From: Zoroaster sp. YZ-2022
Taxonomy: Eukaryota; Echinodermata; Asteroidea; Forcipulatida; Zoroasteridae
Assembly: GCA_029582265.1 (NCBI GenBank)
Contig: CM055827.1
Span: 3,271,423-3,335,422, forward strand
Reading direction: 5' to 3'
Length of the DNA stretch: 64,000 nucleotides
Below, in pieces: positions 22,897-34,446 of this stretch. How positions within the stretch are numbered: position 1 is the stretch's first letter; each line of letters starts with the position of its first letter. Position numbers and translations under genes: made by a program. The notes below the pieces were generated by a model. The model did not search any database. It worked only from the letters and a program-made list of their open reading frames with translations, and was not told the DNA's origin.

Positions 22897-23130
22897 AAAT
22901 TTTCTTTGGTGTTGCTATCTACTGAAGATAACTTTTTTCTCCTTTGTTTATAAAATGTAATTTCAATACAAATGTGGTGAGTAAACATGATGAAGGAAGA
23001 CATGCGCAACCATGGGACCAGTGACTTATTCTGAGTTCTTATTGGTCTTTAATCCGGGACTAGTTATATCATTATGGGATATGGAGAGTTTTTATTGTTG
23101 ATTTATTTCTTCTGCATTTCCTAAAGTTCT

Positions 23131-24218
23131 CTATCCGTCAATCTCCTGTCTACCAATACATCTAGCCAGGTAGGTCTGAGAATGGTTGTACCACGTTGTG
23201 CATTTTACAGGTGTCACCTCTCCAATGTTAAGTGCAGCCACCTCCTGGAGAAGGCGAGATCTCCAGACTTGGAGGTTGACGCCAGCTTGGGCTCGTGCGG
23301 CTTGGTCCCCAAATCTCTGCTGCCATTCAGGTAGCCCAAGCATGCGCTTCACTCCTGCCTTGAAAGCTGAGTGCGCCATTTCCGTTGGGTTTAGAAATGG
23401 CGAGTAGGGGGGCAACAGCTTGATGGTAAAATTGCCGGCATTAGGGGGTAGTTGGGCTCTGATATGAGCACGAGCGTTATCATATATCAGAAATATTTGA
23501 TCACCTGCGGGGAACATTCTACCGCATTCTTGTACCGTTGTCGCCAAGAACTCCTCAAATGTCGCCCTCGTAACAGTCTCTGAAGATATTCTGTGAGCCA
23601 CCAGTCCAACTTCACCAGAAATGGCAAACGTTACATTGACTTGCTTGCCTCTCTGGCCATGGACGACACGTCGTGCTGGAACTCCACGAGGAGCGCGACC
23701 ATAGGACCGGCGGGTCCATATATTGTAGCCTGTCTCGTCAATGTACACGGTATGTGCAATGACACCGTGCTGCAGGAACCAGTTTGCAAAGACAACTCGT
23801 GCATCTAATATGCGTTGCTCATTCCTCTGCTGTGGAACATCTTCCGCTAGTTTAAGAGTCATAAGCATACCATCTAGAGTTCTAGCGATGGTGCTAGTTG
23901 TCACGAAGGGCTTATTAGGGAGATCAGCTCGCAGTTGAGCATTGAGTTGACCCAAAGTCATCAGGGGGTTATCATCTAGATATCGTTGAAGGCATCTCTC
24001 ATGTCGTCGTCAATCTTCCGATTTATTGGTCCTCCTTTGGGCAGCTTGTTACGACGTCCATCTCGTAGATACAAACCAACGATTGATCTGGCCGTTGAGT
24101 GGTTGATGCCTAGCGTATCTGCCACCTCCAGATAGTCAGCGTCATCAGCCTCAAAGGCATCGATGAGGCGATTTCGGTCAATGTCCGGTATTTGTCTGTA
24201 TCTCCCTCTGACAGCCAT
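23131..24218 (-). pseudogene. IS630/Tc1-mariner-like transposase, one frameshift
   Basis: It starts at 24218. The first 80 codons form a helix-turn-helix region (YLEVADTLGINHSTARSIV). The frame then stops at 23976, while the homologous continuation (QRYLDDNPLMTLGQLNAQL) begins one frame over near 23988, so a single-base deletion or two-base insertion breaks the gene. The second part, 276 codons from 23961, holds the DDE catalytic core: D75 in VYIDETGYN, D161 in LIYDNARAH, and E194 in PYSPFLNPTE, with 32 residues between the last two by my count. Total length (~365 residues) is normal for the family. The enzyme would cut and paste the surrounding element. The rest of the frame is clean, so the break is recent or an assembly error. 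Confidence 0.88.
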
Positions 24219-25055
24219 AATGGGATTTTAGGAGGCTTGATATGTGTGAAGTGCAAAATTTTGCTATATGATGCGAGCGTGGCAAATGATGAGCAAAGAA
24301 AGAACGATTTTCTTCAGCACAAGCTTTTATAGCTTATTATACAATACTTGGTATGATTCAAAAGACTAGAGCACCTGGTTTAGTTCCCACTTCTGTTAAC
24401 ACATAAATGAATTGCAATGCTTGAGCAAACATTCATTTACGCGGGAAATCGGCTGCTCATTTAGCGAAATAGATTACTTATAAATTAAAAGGAAAACATG
24501 TTTGCGGATGTGCATTCGAATTCGCGCGTAAATGAATTATCAATATACTACATTAAGTGCACAATCGCGAAATCGTACGCTGATTTTTATCGTTGGAAAG
24601 TACCTTTTTGGAAATAGAATTATCACTTGCTAAATAGAAATCGGGATTGTGAATGTTCATTCGATTTCGCACGAAAATGAATGCATCTTTTACAAATTAA
24701 TGTGCATATTTCCTGAAATCGTCCGGGAAAACCTATAGTTGGCTTAGTTGGCTTTATAAATTAAATTTTAACCCAAAGAAGTGTTGAATTATCATTAACT
24801 TAACAAATGTTAATTCAACACGTTTTTGCAGTTAAATCCAACTTTAGCCTATAAGGAGTTAAGTAATACTAATTGCGGTGACATCATGTGAAATTCTCAA
24901 TTGAGTAGTAATTAGTTCTGAAAAGAACTGGAGGTTTTATTTATAAAGAGTTGTCACTGGCCGAACTCTTAGAAGATTGCTTCAACACCTTTTGGAGTCT
25001 AGAACTTCTGTTTGTTATCGAATCAGAATATTCAAACGTACTTTACAGATGTGTC

Positions 25056-25472
25056 GGAGTGTCGTGGCCGAGCGGTCTACGCACCGAACTCAAGTTCTGG
25101 TGTTGCCAGCAGCAGGGTGTGGGTTCGAGTCCCGGTCGTGACACTTGTATCCTTGAGCAAGGTACTTAACCATAATTGCTTCGTCCTTCGGATGGGACGT
25201 AAAGCCGTAGGTCCCGTGTGTTGTGTAATGCACGTAAAAGAACCCAGAATAAAGAGGCTTGTCCCGGTGTTTCTGGTTGATTTGGCTGCAAATTGCGCCA
25301 CCGCGCTCTCTCATTGTGGGCGCTTTGATTATGCACATTATAATTCCTCCTTTACAAATCCCACATCTGGTTGTTATTGCTGTATTTGTACTGAGGGCCT
25401 CCATGGAAAGCAGTGCTGTGCACTGATCGGAGTTTACCCTCATTAAAGATGACGTAAAAAAAAAAAAAAAAA
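25056..25472 (+). mobile_element. tRNA-Leu-derived SINE, poly(A)-tailed variant
   Basis: The head and body up to 'cacgtaaaagaa' match the SINE at 6165, including the A-box and B-box (GGTTCGAGTCC). The 3' part then differs ('cttgtcccggtgtttctggt', then 'gcgctctctc') and ends in 17 A residues instead of ATT repeats. The flanking ATGTGTCG and ATGTGTTG look like an 8-base target duplication with one mismatch. A Cys-rich reading frame inside (near 25290-25440) is translated SINE, not a gene. Confidence 0.8.
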
Positions 25473-25954
25473 TGTGTTGCAATTATGATGAAGGAAGTCC
25501 ATAAGTGAATTCATGGTGTGTCCCGTCATGCATTCATTGAGGCACATAATAACTGATAAGGCCTGCTTTTTACGCCAACAAGATTATATTTAACTTCACA
25601 CTATTTGTTTTAATTTTTTTTTCAAGGAAAACATAGATTTTTAAAACAATAAAATAGCAACACTTCTCTAAATTACCGGTGAAATAGTTATTTGCATTGT
25701 GATTATTTGCATATAATTAATTATTCTTCATCAAATTCTTACTGCTAAAAACAGAACGCGAAGAATCAGAGAATCTATAACCGAATGTATTATGTACGTG
25801 AAATGTGCAGTTCATGACTGACACCTTTAACTTTACTACATTACTAGTTCAACACTTTCGAGTTAAATTTAACGTTATAAAGAGTTGTTACTGACCAAAC
25901 TCTTATAAGGTTGATTCAGCCATACCCTCTTTATATAATTCCATCACTAGCACA

Positions 25955-26133
25955 CAGCTGCGTAGCCATGGGGGCCTGGGGGCACGTGCCCCCAAATAAA
26001 TTTCCAGTGCCCCCAGGTGCTCCCCACGAAAAAAATCCCGATAGTGCCCCAGAAAAGAAAAGAAAAGAAAAAGAAAAGAGAAAAAAACCATACCCCCTGG
26101 GCCCCCACTGAAAAAGTCCTGGCTACGCCACTG
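25955..26133 (+). mobile_element. hAT-like MITE, 179 bp, with 8-bp target duplication
   Basis: It runs from CAGCTGCGTAGCCA to TGGCTACGCCACTG (inverted termini, one mismatch). The flanks CTAGCACA and CTAGTACA form an 8-bp duplication with one difference, the length made by hAT transposases. The interior is G/C-rich at the ends with an A/G run (26055-26085) and no coding potential. A truncated copy lies at 10236. Confidence 0.75.
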
Positions 26134-26184
26134 CTAGTACACAATGGAATAATAAACTCAAGCCATTTCTTCCTATTAGCTTAA

Positions 26185-26850
26185 AGGGGGACTGTCGTGG
26201 ATTTAAATCAGACAGTTAAATATGTGATCGTTTTATTCTTTTATATCAGTAAAAGATCAATACAATTTTTGTTTTGTGTTTTTATTGTTTTTGAGAGTGT
26301 TATTTTCCATTGTAAAAATGCCCCCCACTTTTACGCCCTACACGGAGGAGCTGTTCGTGACGTCATGTCGGGAAGAGAAATTCGGCTCAAAACTCGGCTC
26401 AAAATGATCGCTGCACAAAATTATGTGAGCCGATGGACCTGACCACTTTACTCTTCTCAGTCGAACTTTGCTCGTCCAAATACGGCGATTTTTGGGTCAC
26501 TTGGGAACAGATGAAGGCTAACGCCGTCTTTGGTGGTGTTGCTGCATCCTGCAGAAACACATCTTCCCGGCATTTTATTAGTTCCGGAAACAAAAATCAC
26601 GGAAGAAATGAAATCGACGCTACGTGTGTGAAACGTTTGTATGTATATGTACATCATGTACACATCGGATCTTCCCGACCTTACGTCACATATCTTATGC
26701 AAATGAAGCTTCCACCAAACACTTCAAACATTGTTTTAAAATACTTGTACTCATAAATCAATGATTAAATAGACACAGGTGGGTCTCAAAAACAATATTT
26801 TATGACAAAACGCCTTAAGTACACACACAATAAAGGATGTCAGTCCCCCT
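26185..26850 (-). mobile_element. Kolobok-like element with THAP exon (copy 2)
   Basis: The left end TTAA|AGGGGGACTG and right end CAGTCCCCCT|TTGT are inverted repeats. The left TTAA target site is intact and the right has decayed to TTGT. The 666-bp element contains a THAP domain on the minus strand. It shares plan, THAP sequence and a subterminal 'ttatgacaaaa' with copy 1 at 889-2007, but the terminal bases differ, so the two belong to related subfamilies. Confidence 0.6.
26338..26573 (-). pseudogene. THAP zinc-finger domain, one-base frameshift
   Basis: From the ATG at 26573 the frame reads MPGRCVSAGCSNTTKDGVSL then HLFPSDPK. One base is then missing relative to copy 1 (where YRRLW follows). 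In the shifted frame the domain continues RRIWTSKVRLRRVKWSGPSA and on to ILCSDHFEPSF, so all C2CH zinc ligands are present, and the frame stops at 26338. Apart from that single indel the THAP domain is complete. No catalytic region follows within the element. Confidence 0.75.
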
Positions 26851-27002
26851 TTGTGTTGTTTCGGAAATGAATAGTACAGCGAGCCAAACTGACATTTATT
26901 AACAACGTCCAGGACTTAAATAAAATATTTGTGGTAACAACGATGACTTTAACTATATATTTCAAGACAGTTCTCAATTTATTTGAAGTCATCGACGTTG
27001 CT

Positions 27003-27502
27003 NNNNNNNNNNNNNNNNNNNNNNNNNNNNNNNNNNNNNNNNNNNNNNNNNNNNNNNNNNNNNNNNNNNNNNNNNNNNNNNNNNNNNNNNNNNNNNNNNN
27101 NNNNNNNNNNNNNNNNNNNNNNNNNNNNNNNNNNNNNNNNNNNNNNNNNNNNNNNNNNNNNNNNNNNNNNNNNNNNNNNNNNNNNNNNNNNNNNNNNNNN
27201 NNNNNNNNNNNNNNNNNNNNNNNNNNNNNNNNNNNNNNNNNNNNNNNNNNNNNNNNNNNNNNNNNNNNNNNNNNNNNNNNNNNNNNNNNNNNNNNNNNNN
27301 NNNNNNNNNNNNNNNNNNNNNNNNNNNNNNNNNNNNNNNNNNNNNNNNNNNNNNNNNNNNNNNNNNNNNNNNNNNNNNNNNNNNNNNNNNNNNNNNNNNN
27401 NNNNNNNNNNNNNNNNNNNNNNNNNNNNNNNNNNNNNNNNNNNNNNNNNNNNNNNNNNNNNNNNNNNNNNNNNNNNNNNNNNNNNNNNNNNNNNNNNNNN
27501 NN
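27003..27502. other. Assembly gap, 500 N
   Basis: Exactly 500 N: a placeholder gap of unknown true size. Reading frames drawn through it are artefacts. It could hide exons of the second PAN gene. Confidence 1.
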
Positions 27503-30393
27503 CTGAACACTACGTACAATGTACGTGTATTGTTAGTGTTTGTACATGTACGTGACGCGGTCAGTGTGCTGAAGTGCAAGAGTTGTCGTTTTGAATTCGA
27601 CGGGTACATAATGTACAAATTTTCCAAAAGCAGAAATATTGGGTTTCTACAGCAAGTAGACAAACTAAATTTGCATGGGGTACAGTTAATATGTCCAGTA
27701 CCTGTTTCTTTTGGGAGTATGGGTTCCATAAAATAGTGCAAATGGTCTATATTTTTTTTGCGTAATGCAGTGTGTATTTCAACGCTGGTGTTTGTATGAG
27801 AGATGTCCGTTTACTTATTGTAATGGTTGGAAATGTTAGCTGCCAATGCAATTACAATCACACGATCGAGACATGATCTGTTTAGATGATGTCAACTTGA
27901 GATTGTCCTTGTACTCAACCTCGTATGAAAGGATGTGGTATTTAATTATTACAATGAAAAAACTTCACTACTTCTGGGTTCAAAAGATCAATAACAGGCA
28001 GGCAGTTTCCGTTTCATTCTATGACGCACAAATAATTCCTCAGCTCCACTACAGAGATGAGAGGCGGTAGACAAGTTTTCAAATATTTCCTAAATTTTCC
28101 CTATATTTCTTCAAAAAATTCAAAAATATTGTCCAAACATACAAAAAAGTATATTTTACTATATTTTAAACTCAAAAAATAATTCCTCCTGTGTTAGTTT
28201 TAGGGGTGCCAATTGGGGTAATGCAATTGTATATTGATTTGTGAATTTCTCATTGAATAGAAAGTTTATGCTGATAGTGATTTGGGAACTTGCACATTTC
28301 TACCCGTTTGTTGAGGTTTGGTTCCACAAGTGTCGATAAAGGGCAATTATACTATTTTATAAAATAATTATATCCATATGCATATATTGATTGTGATAAA
28401 GAGGTTTTAAGTGGGTATTTCATATTTTCTGGGGCTTAATATTACATGGCCCATACCAATTTAAATTTATGGAAGTCGGTCGGATACTAACCCATACACA
28501 GTGACAACATGCTACTGTGCAGACTTTCAAATAGTGTAATAAACTTAACAAATATGTGCAATTAAATTACCCAAACCATTAGTCTTAATGCAAGTGTGTG
28601 ATTTCTTACGTTGGTCGTATACTTCCAGAACAAAAATTATATCAAAATACACATAAGGCCCCAAAATGTCTCTGGTTGGTTTCTCGTGGTCTCCGCCTGC
28701 ATCACCTCAGACCCGCGCGTTAGCATTTTAAATTGTTTTAAATTGTATTATATTTTTACTATGAAACGATGTCCAACTGCAGCCAAACTTGCTGGATCGA
28801 TTGGAATTCTGCCCCGCTGTGTTTAGTAAAGAACCTTTTTTTTCACATATAGTGGTATGAACGTTTGCCCAAATTGTGAGGCCTCTTTAATAGCCACCAT
28901 AATTTGTGCATGGGAAATTTGGTCTGCAGTGGTTCCAATAACTGCGTATCCATGTTAACCGTTTTCACGAATGGTCAATTTAATTGGGCCACAAAACCGT
29001 ACGTTTCGAGATAATCGAGTTTTAAATTGCTCACTTTTTGAAATTGTAGTTTCATCATCATTAACGGAGAATATTGCCAAATTATGTGCACTGTTTGAAA
29101 GATTTCAAACTTATCAAATGTACAAGTTATTCAACAACAGGACGATTATTTTATACGGCGTAATTGATTTGTCCCTTTGTACGTTGTAGAAACGCTAAGG
29201 CGGTGCGCGCCACTACAGATAAATAGCGCAAAATTGGCTTTTCGATCGTGAAAACAGAAAAACGCCTCACGCGAAGTTTTGTCATCACACACAGCGCGTG
29301 TACAAAACTATGCGGAATTATCGATATGTCGTGAGCCAGTGTGAAACTGATACCCGTATAATTCTGGATTTACCTGCCGCACGTTACGCATGAGGGGAAA
29401 ATTGGGAAGTAGTTTTCGCGTTTTCACGAAGGGACAATTGGGAAAGTTGTTGATTTGAACATTTTCCCGAAGGGATTATTATTACGTTGTGATCAATTAT
29501 CGTCCAGCTGTTGAAAAAGTTGAAACATTTGGAAAGTTTGAAATTTGTTCTTTCACTTAGGATAGTATTTTGCGTCTTAAATGTGACATACGTTTAAAAT
29601 ATGCTGTGTCCCAAATTGCTCATTGGCACCCATTTTGCCATTTCCCAATTACAGTGTAATTACAAAACTAATGAGTTTTGTAAAATACGTTTTTCCCCAA
29701 TTGGCAAAAAAAAGGGTCACCGCACCGATTTTAAAAAACAATGTGACATAAATGGCGGAGATATGGGCGGTGGTGGGTGACCACATTATAACGATAATTT
29801 TGCACCTTTCCTCTTTGAAAATGCAAAAATTGTTGCTCCGCCAAAATAATGTTCTTTGCATACTAACCCAGACCAAACCATGGAAGGTATATGCCGCCAG
29901 TGCTATTCAAGTAACACCTCCCCCATTGGCTACTTGAAGTGCAATCTAGTGCACTGATTGGATAAATTTGCTGCTCTTTCATTGGCTGAAAGATACAAAC
30001 CCTGAATCCCAACTTTGTCACAAATTTCCCAATGGACATTCACACAGTTAAAATTGCCCATACCATTTACACACACAGCTATTTGCTATTTGATTGGTTA
30101 AAAGTTCTTACACAGGATCCCTCATTTACATATCTGTTCATATAAAAAGAGATGCACCGTGTGTAACATGCAGACATAAAAACACACTGTCCCCCACGTG
30201 TAGTCAACAGTGTGTACTGTATTGTATGCAGACACACAACTCAACTTTACCGGTTCAATGTACATTACATGTATTAATGTTAAGACAACCTGACTGCACT
30301 CATTCTAGCGGTGAGTTAAGAAAACAAAATAAACAGTTTCTTCCGAGTATAAAGCATTTGATCTCCTAGTGATAAAAATGTCGTATTGTTTTT
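27503..30393. other. Non-coding region with one old repeat
   Basis: A diverged copy of the unclassified repeat at 5232 lies at 28690-28935. Fragments of a recurring 'gttttcacgaa' motif occur at 28960 and 29410, as in the 52.9-53.1 kb tandem. No exon or RNA gene is recognised. Confidence 0.5.
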
Positions 30394-32281
30394 AGGTGTT
30401 CGGGTATGTACCCGAAACACCTATTGTTTTTGTTCGGTTTTTTTATATATTTTTTTTTAGGTGTTCGGGTATGTACCCGAAACACCTATTGTTTTTGTTC
30501 GGTTTTTTTTTGGTGTTCGGGTATATGCCCGAAACACCTCTTGTTTTTGTTCGGTTTTTTTTTTTTTTTTTTTTTTTTTACTTCTCCCCATCTTGTCCGC
30601 AAACAAAAACATACTTGCAAACTTCACATGAACTTGAAACTTGGCATGTACTTAGAACTTAACAAGTAGATGAAACTCCAGTTGTGAGTGACCCCGATTT
30701 GACCTTACTTCCTGTCCAAACCGGAAGTCAAAGTTTAATATTTAAAAAAATTATATCTCAACAACCACAACAGGTAAATGGAAATTTTTTGCACTATTGT
30801 ATAGATTGTTAATTGTCGAAAAATATTTACAAAAACATGACCCCAATTTGACCTTAATTCCTGTCCAAACCGGAAGTCAAAATTTAACATTAAAAAAAAA
30901 TCATATCTCAACAACCACAAGAGGTAAATTCACAATTTTTCTACCATTGTACAGATCGTTAATTGTCAAAAAATATTTACAAAAAGGTGACCCCAATTTG
31001 ACCTTACTTCCTGTCCAAACCGGAAGTTAAAGTTTAATATTAAAAAAAAAAAATATCTCAACAACCACAAGAGGCAAATTCACAATTTTTGTACCATTAT
31101 ACAGATTGTTAATTGTCGAAAAATATTTACACAAAGGTGACCCCAATTTGACCTTACTTCCTGTCCAAACCGGAAGTGAAAGTTTAATATTTAAAAAAAA
31201 TAATATCTCAACAACCACGAGGTAAATTCACAATTTTTGTACCATTATACAGATTGTTAATTGTCGAAAAATATTTACAAAAAGGTGACCCCAATTTGAC
31301 ATTACTTCCTGTCCAAACCGCAAGTCAAAGTTTAATATTAAAAAACGAATTGATGACGTAACCATTTTAACTTCAACCGAACACCTTGTTTTTGTTGTGA
31401 CAAAAACTTATATCTAGTTTTTTTTAGTTTTGTTTTTACTTCTTCTTCTCCCCATCTTGTCCGCAAATAAAAACATACTTGCCAAGTTTAAAAAACCTTC
31501 AAACTTCACACATAGTTAGACCTTAACTTGTAGATGAAACTGAGTGACGTCATGATAATCAGGAAACCGCAACAGTGACGTCATGATGACGTCAAGCCAA
31601 CATACATAATGACCCACATTCGTGCGTTAGAAATTCTAACTATAGAGGGCGCTACACAACTTTAGTGGTCTTTACACAAATAGATTGTCTACAAAAAACA
31701 CATACTTGCAAACTTCACATGAACTTGAAACTTGGCATGTACTTAGAACTTAACAAGTAGATGAAACACGAGTTGTGAGTGACCCCAATTTGACCTTACT
31801 TCCTGTCCAAACCGGAAGTCAAAGTGTAATATTTAAAAAATCATATCTCAACAACCACAAGAGGTAAACTCAAAATTTTTGTACCATTGTACAGATTGGT
31901 AATTGTCAAAAAATATTTACAAAAAGGTGACCCCAATTTGACCTTACTTCCTGTCCAAACCGGAAGTCAAAGTTTAATAATTAAAAAAAATTATATCTCA
32001 ACAACCAGAAGAGGTAAATTCACAATTTTTGTACTATTGTACAGATCGTTAATTGTCACAAAATATTTACAAAACGGTGACCCCAATTTGACCTTACTTC
32101 CTGTCCAAACCGGAAGTCAAAGTTTAATATTAAAATAATTTCTAAATTCAGTATTGTATTGTATTCACATGCACTTCTCGCGAGAACTTCAACAGACGTT
32201 AACATTTGACTTCTCCAACACGTAACCATTTTAACTTCAACCGAACACCTTGTTTTTGTTGTGACAAAAACTTATATCTAG
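30394..32281 (+). mobile_element. Helentron-like array B (two units)
   Basis: Three successive 5' hairpins (AGGTGTTCGGG...; 30394, about 30459 and 30514) open the array. The same leader and ~149-bp core repeats as in array A follow, with 3' ends (CCGAACACCT, stem-loop, CTAG then TT) at 31417 and 32281. The second unit, 31418-32281, has a different leader with 'tgacgtcatgatgacgtcaa' near 31575 and an extra segment at 32140-32220, both also found in the element at 56990-58516. Confidence 0.75.
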
Positions 32282-33309
32282 TTGTTTATTGTAACGGTTC
32301 GTGAACAGATCCGCGACGTTAGTTTCTGTATTCTCCAGCCGATGACGATGTTCATGAAACTTTTTACTTGTGAAGTTAGGTAGGGATTATGTTCAGACAT
32401 TTTTTTTTACACGATCTGTCGAATGTGGCCATGAAAACTTCCGTAGGTCACCGTTAAAAGGGTGCTGTATGCCTACCCATTTTGGGGTAATTTTTCTTCA
32501 ATTTTTTCCCCCCCCCCATAGGTTGCCCCACCAGTGTGGCAATACACCGGTAATTTATGAACCAAAAAGAAAAGAAAAGAATAATCATTTTCATGAATCT
32601 AGTCATAGTAGACGGTAGGCCTACAGGTAATTTACAAATTACAACATTGGTTGTGCCTAAGCCTAAGGAGGAATATTTAATGGAAAATTATTTAATAACC
32701 CAATATATCGCCTTTTATGCCCATTTATAAATGCTCATGTCAATTCATTTACAAAAATTAAATATTAAGTCATTTGCAGCGAAAAAGTTTAACCCTCCTA
32801 CTGTTTGAAACCATTCAAAATTTCCACTTACAAAATGTCCATTGGTTTTGTACACACATGGTGATACCATTTGAACAGTGTTAGTACTACTAGTAGCAAG
32901 CTTTACTACCATTCAAATCCATTCAAATGCATAGAGGGTCCATTGATTCACCACTTAGAGTTAGAAGTATCCAAACAAGGTTTTGTATATACTATTAGCT
33001 GTACTACCATTTGGAAAGATCCAAACAGGGTTTTGTATTAGCTGACCTACCATTCAAAACCATTTGGGGAAATCAATACTGTACACAGTTATTTCACCAT
33101 TCAAAACCACAAAAGCGAATGGTTTCAAATGGTGGATCAATTTGTATGAAAAAGGTACCAGAAGTAGGAGGGTTAATATGTATATCTTGGGTTCAAAGAG
33201 TAAGAATATTTTTGAAAAGCAGTTTTGCCAACGTTACTAATGTTGTACCTTGAACAAACATCCAAATAATATAGTATCAAAAACTCTTTTTTTTTCTTTT
33301 TAAACAAAG

Positions 33310-33443
33310 GCCACAAGAAACAGAGATGGAATCATTTCAAGATAATTCATCTACTCTTACTCCAAATGTAACTCCAACTGCTGCAAGTGGATTTGTATTA
33401 AGTGATGATGTGAAGTGGATTATATCTTTGTGTCTGACATTGT
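33310..33443 (+). CDS. TM-SAM gene: Ser/Thr-rich stalk and start of membrane helix
   Basis: The acceptor AAACAAAG ends at 33309 and the donor GTAAGT starts at 33444. The exon enters in phase 2 and leaves in phase 1. It reads PQETEMESFQDNSSTLTPNV then TPTAASGFVLSDD, a Ser/Thr/Pro-rich stalk with possible N-glycosylation sites, followed by VKWIISLCLTL, the first half of a transmembrane helix. The upstream exon is not found. An internal ATG (in GAGATGGAA) could alternatively start a short protein without an ectodomain. Confidence 0.6.
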
Positions 33444-33706
33444 GTAAGTAAAAAATGTTATGTATATATTTATGTAGTTATTTGTTCATTACGGTGATTT
33501 AAACTAAAGAACCTGTGCCTACTGGACAGATGAAACAATATGAATTTTTTTTTTTTTTACTTCAATGAAGATGATTCACATGTGTGATGTCATTTTCTTT
33601 TATTTTGTAAAAAAAAAATCTAAAATATAAATTGATAATACTTTACCATTTTTTAAAACACACAATTTGTTACAATTAAAACTTGCATTTTCTTTGTTTC
33701 ATACAG

Positions 33707-33775
33707 TTGCTATCTGTTTTGGAACTTGTATTTTCTATAAATGTCGGCGAAGGTGGATACAGTGGAGATTTATAG
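33707..33775 (+). CDS. TM-SAM gene: rest of membrane helix and stop-transfer
   Basis: The acceptor CATACAG ends at 33706 and the donor GTAAGG starts at 33776. Phase 1 to 1. It completes the helix (FAICFGTCIFYKCRRRWIQW), and the basic cluster KCRRR marks the cytoplasmic side of a type I single-pass protein. The helix is interrupted by an intron with phases that fit exactly. Confidence 0.7.
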   Translation: MLSVLELVFSINVGEGGYSGDL

Positions 33776-34078
33776 GTAAGGACTTACTGCTCTTGTTTTA
33801 TTATAAATACCACTGTACAGGATTGGTAGATGATATATAGCACATTGACACAAGACACTCAGTAAAGATTAGAAGCCTTTTACTCCTTCAAGATTTTTGG
33901 AATCTCTTGCATGAAAAATAAGAAAAAAATCACAAATACAAAGAAAGGGATTTTTTGGAAACACATTTGCATGATACATGTCCATATACGTGTACACGTA
34001 CGGCCTGCATCACATGTTTGTATGTTTCTTAGAAGGGCACACATTAATCCCTGATATCCCAGTAGTGCATCCAGGCCA

Positions 34079-34446
34079 GGTAGGCTAGTCTAGGACTCTA
34101 GGTAGGCTAGTCTAGGACTCTAGGTAGGCTAGTCTAGGACTCTAGGTAGGCTAGTCTAGGACTCTAGGTAGGCTAGTCTAGGACTCTAGGTAGGATAGTC
34201 TAGGACTCTAGGTAGGCTAGTCTAGGACTCTAGGTAGGCTAGTCTAGGACTCTAGGTAGGCTAGTCTAGGACTCTAGGTAGGCTAGTCTAGGACTCTAGG
34301 TAGGCTAGTCTAGGACTCTAGGTAGGCTAGTCTAGGACTCTAGGTAGGCTAGTCTAGGACTCTAGGTAGGCTAGTCTAGGACTCTAGGTAGGCTAGTCTA
34401 GGACTCTAGGTAGGCTAGTCTAGGACTCTAGGTAGGCTAGTCTAGG
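34079..34446 (+). repeat. 22-bp minisatellite, ~16.7 copies, nearly perfect
   Basis: The unit 'ggtaggctagtctaggactc' plus 'ta' is repeated about 16.7 times with only one visible substitution (ggataG near 34194). The other copy of this array (40621-40838) is shorter and heavily mutated. Confidence 0.95.

Larger units (their letters stand above)
21585..24733 (-). mobile_element. IS630/Tc1-mariner-like DNA transposon, 3149 bp
   Basis: The terminal inverted repeats begin GGTTTTCCCGAACGATTTC on the left and, read inward on the other strand, GGTTTTCCCGGACGATTTC on the right. Both are flanked by TA (21583-21584 and 24734-24735), the target duplication of the IS630/Tc1-mariner group. The cargo is one minus-strand transposase with a frameshift (23131-24218). 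A smaller inverted-repeat element (22646-22896) is nested in the non-coding left half. The subterminal regions repeat 'atttcgc' motifs that may be transposase binding sites (inference). It lies in what would be intron 1 of the second PAN gene. Confidence 0.85.

Noticed and set aside
25290..25446. Cys-rich frame ending CYCCICTEGLHGKQC, resembling an EGF-like exon
   Set aside because: It lies inside the poly(A)-tailed SINE, has no splice acceptor in front, and the sequence is explained as SINE 3' region.
26931..27741. Long open frames across 27003-27502
   Set aside because: Almost entirely N; the frames exist only because N has no stops.
30094..30369. 91-codon Cys-containing frame
   Set aside because: No signal peptide, domain, splice context or homologous copy in the window; length is compatible with chance.
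34079..34446. CRISPR-like array (22-bp regular repeats)
   Set aside because: Repeats are contiguous with no spacers, and the context is animal intron DNA: a minisatellite.
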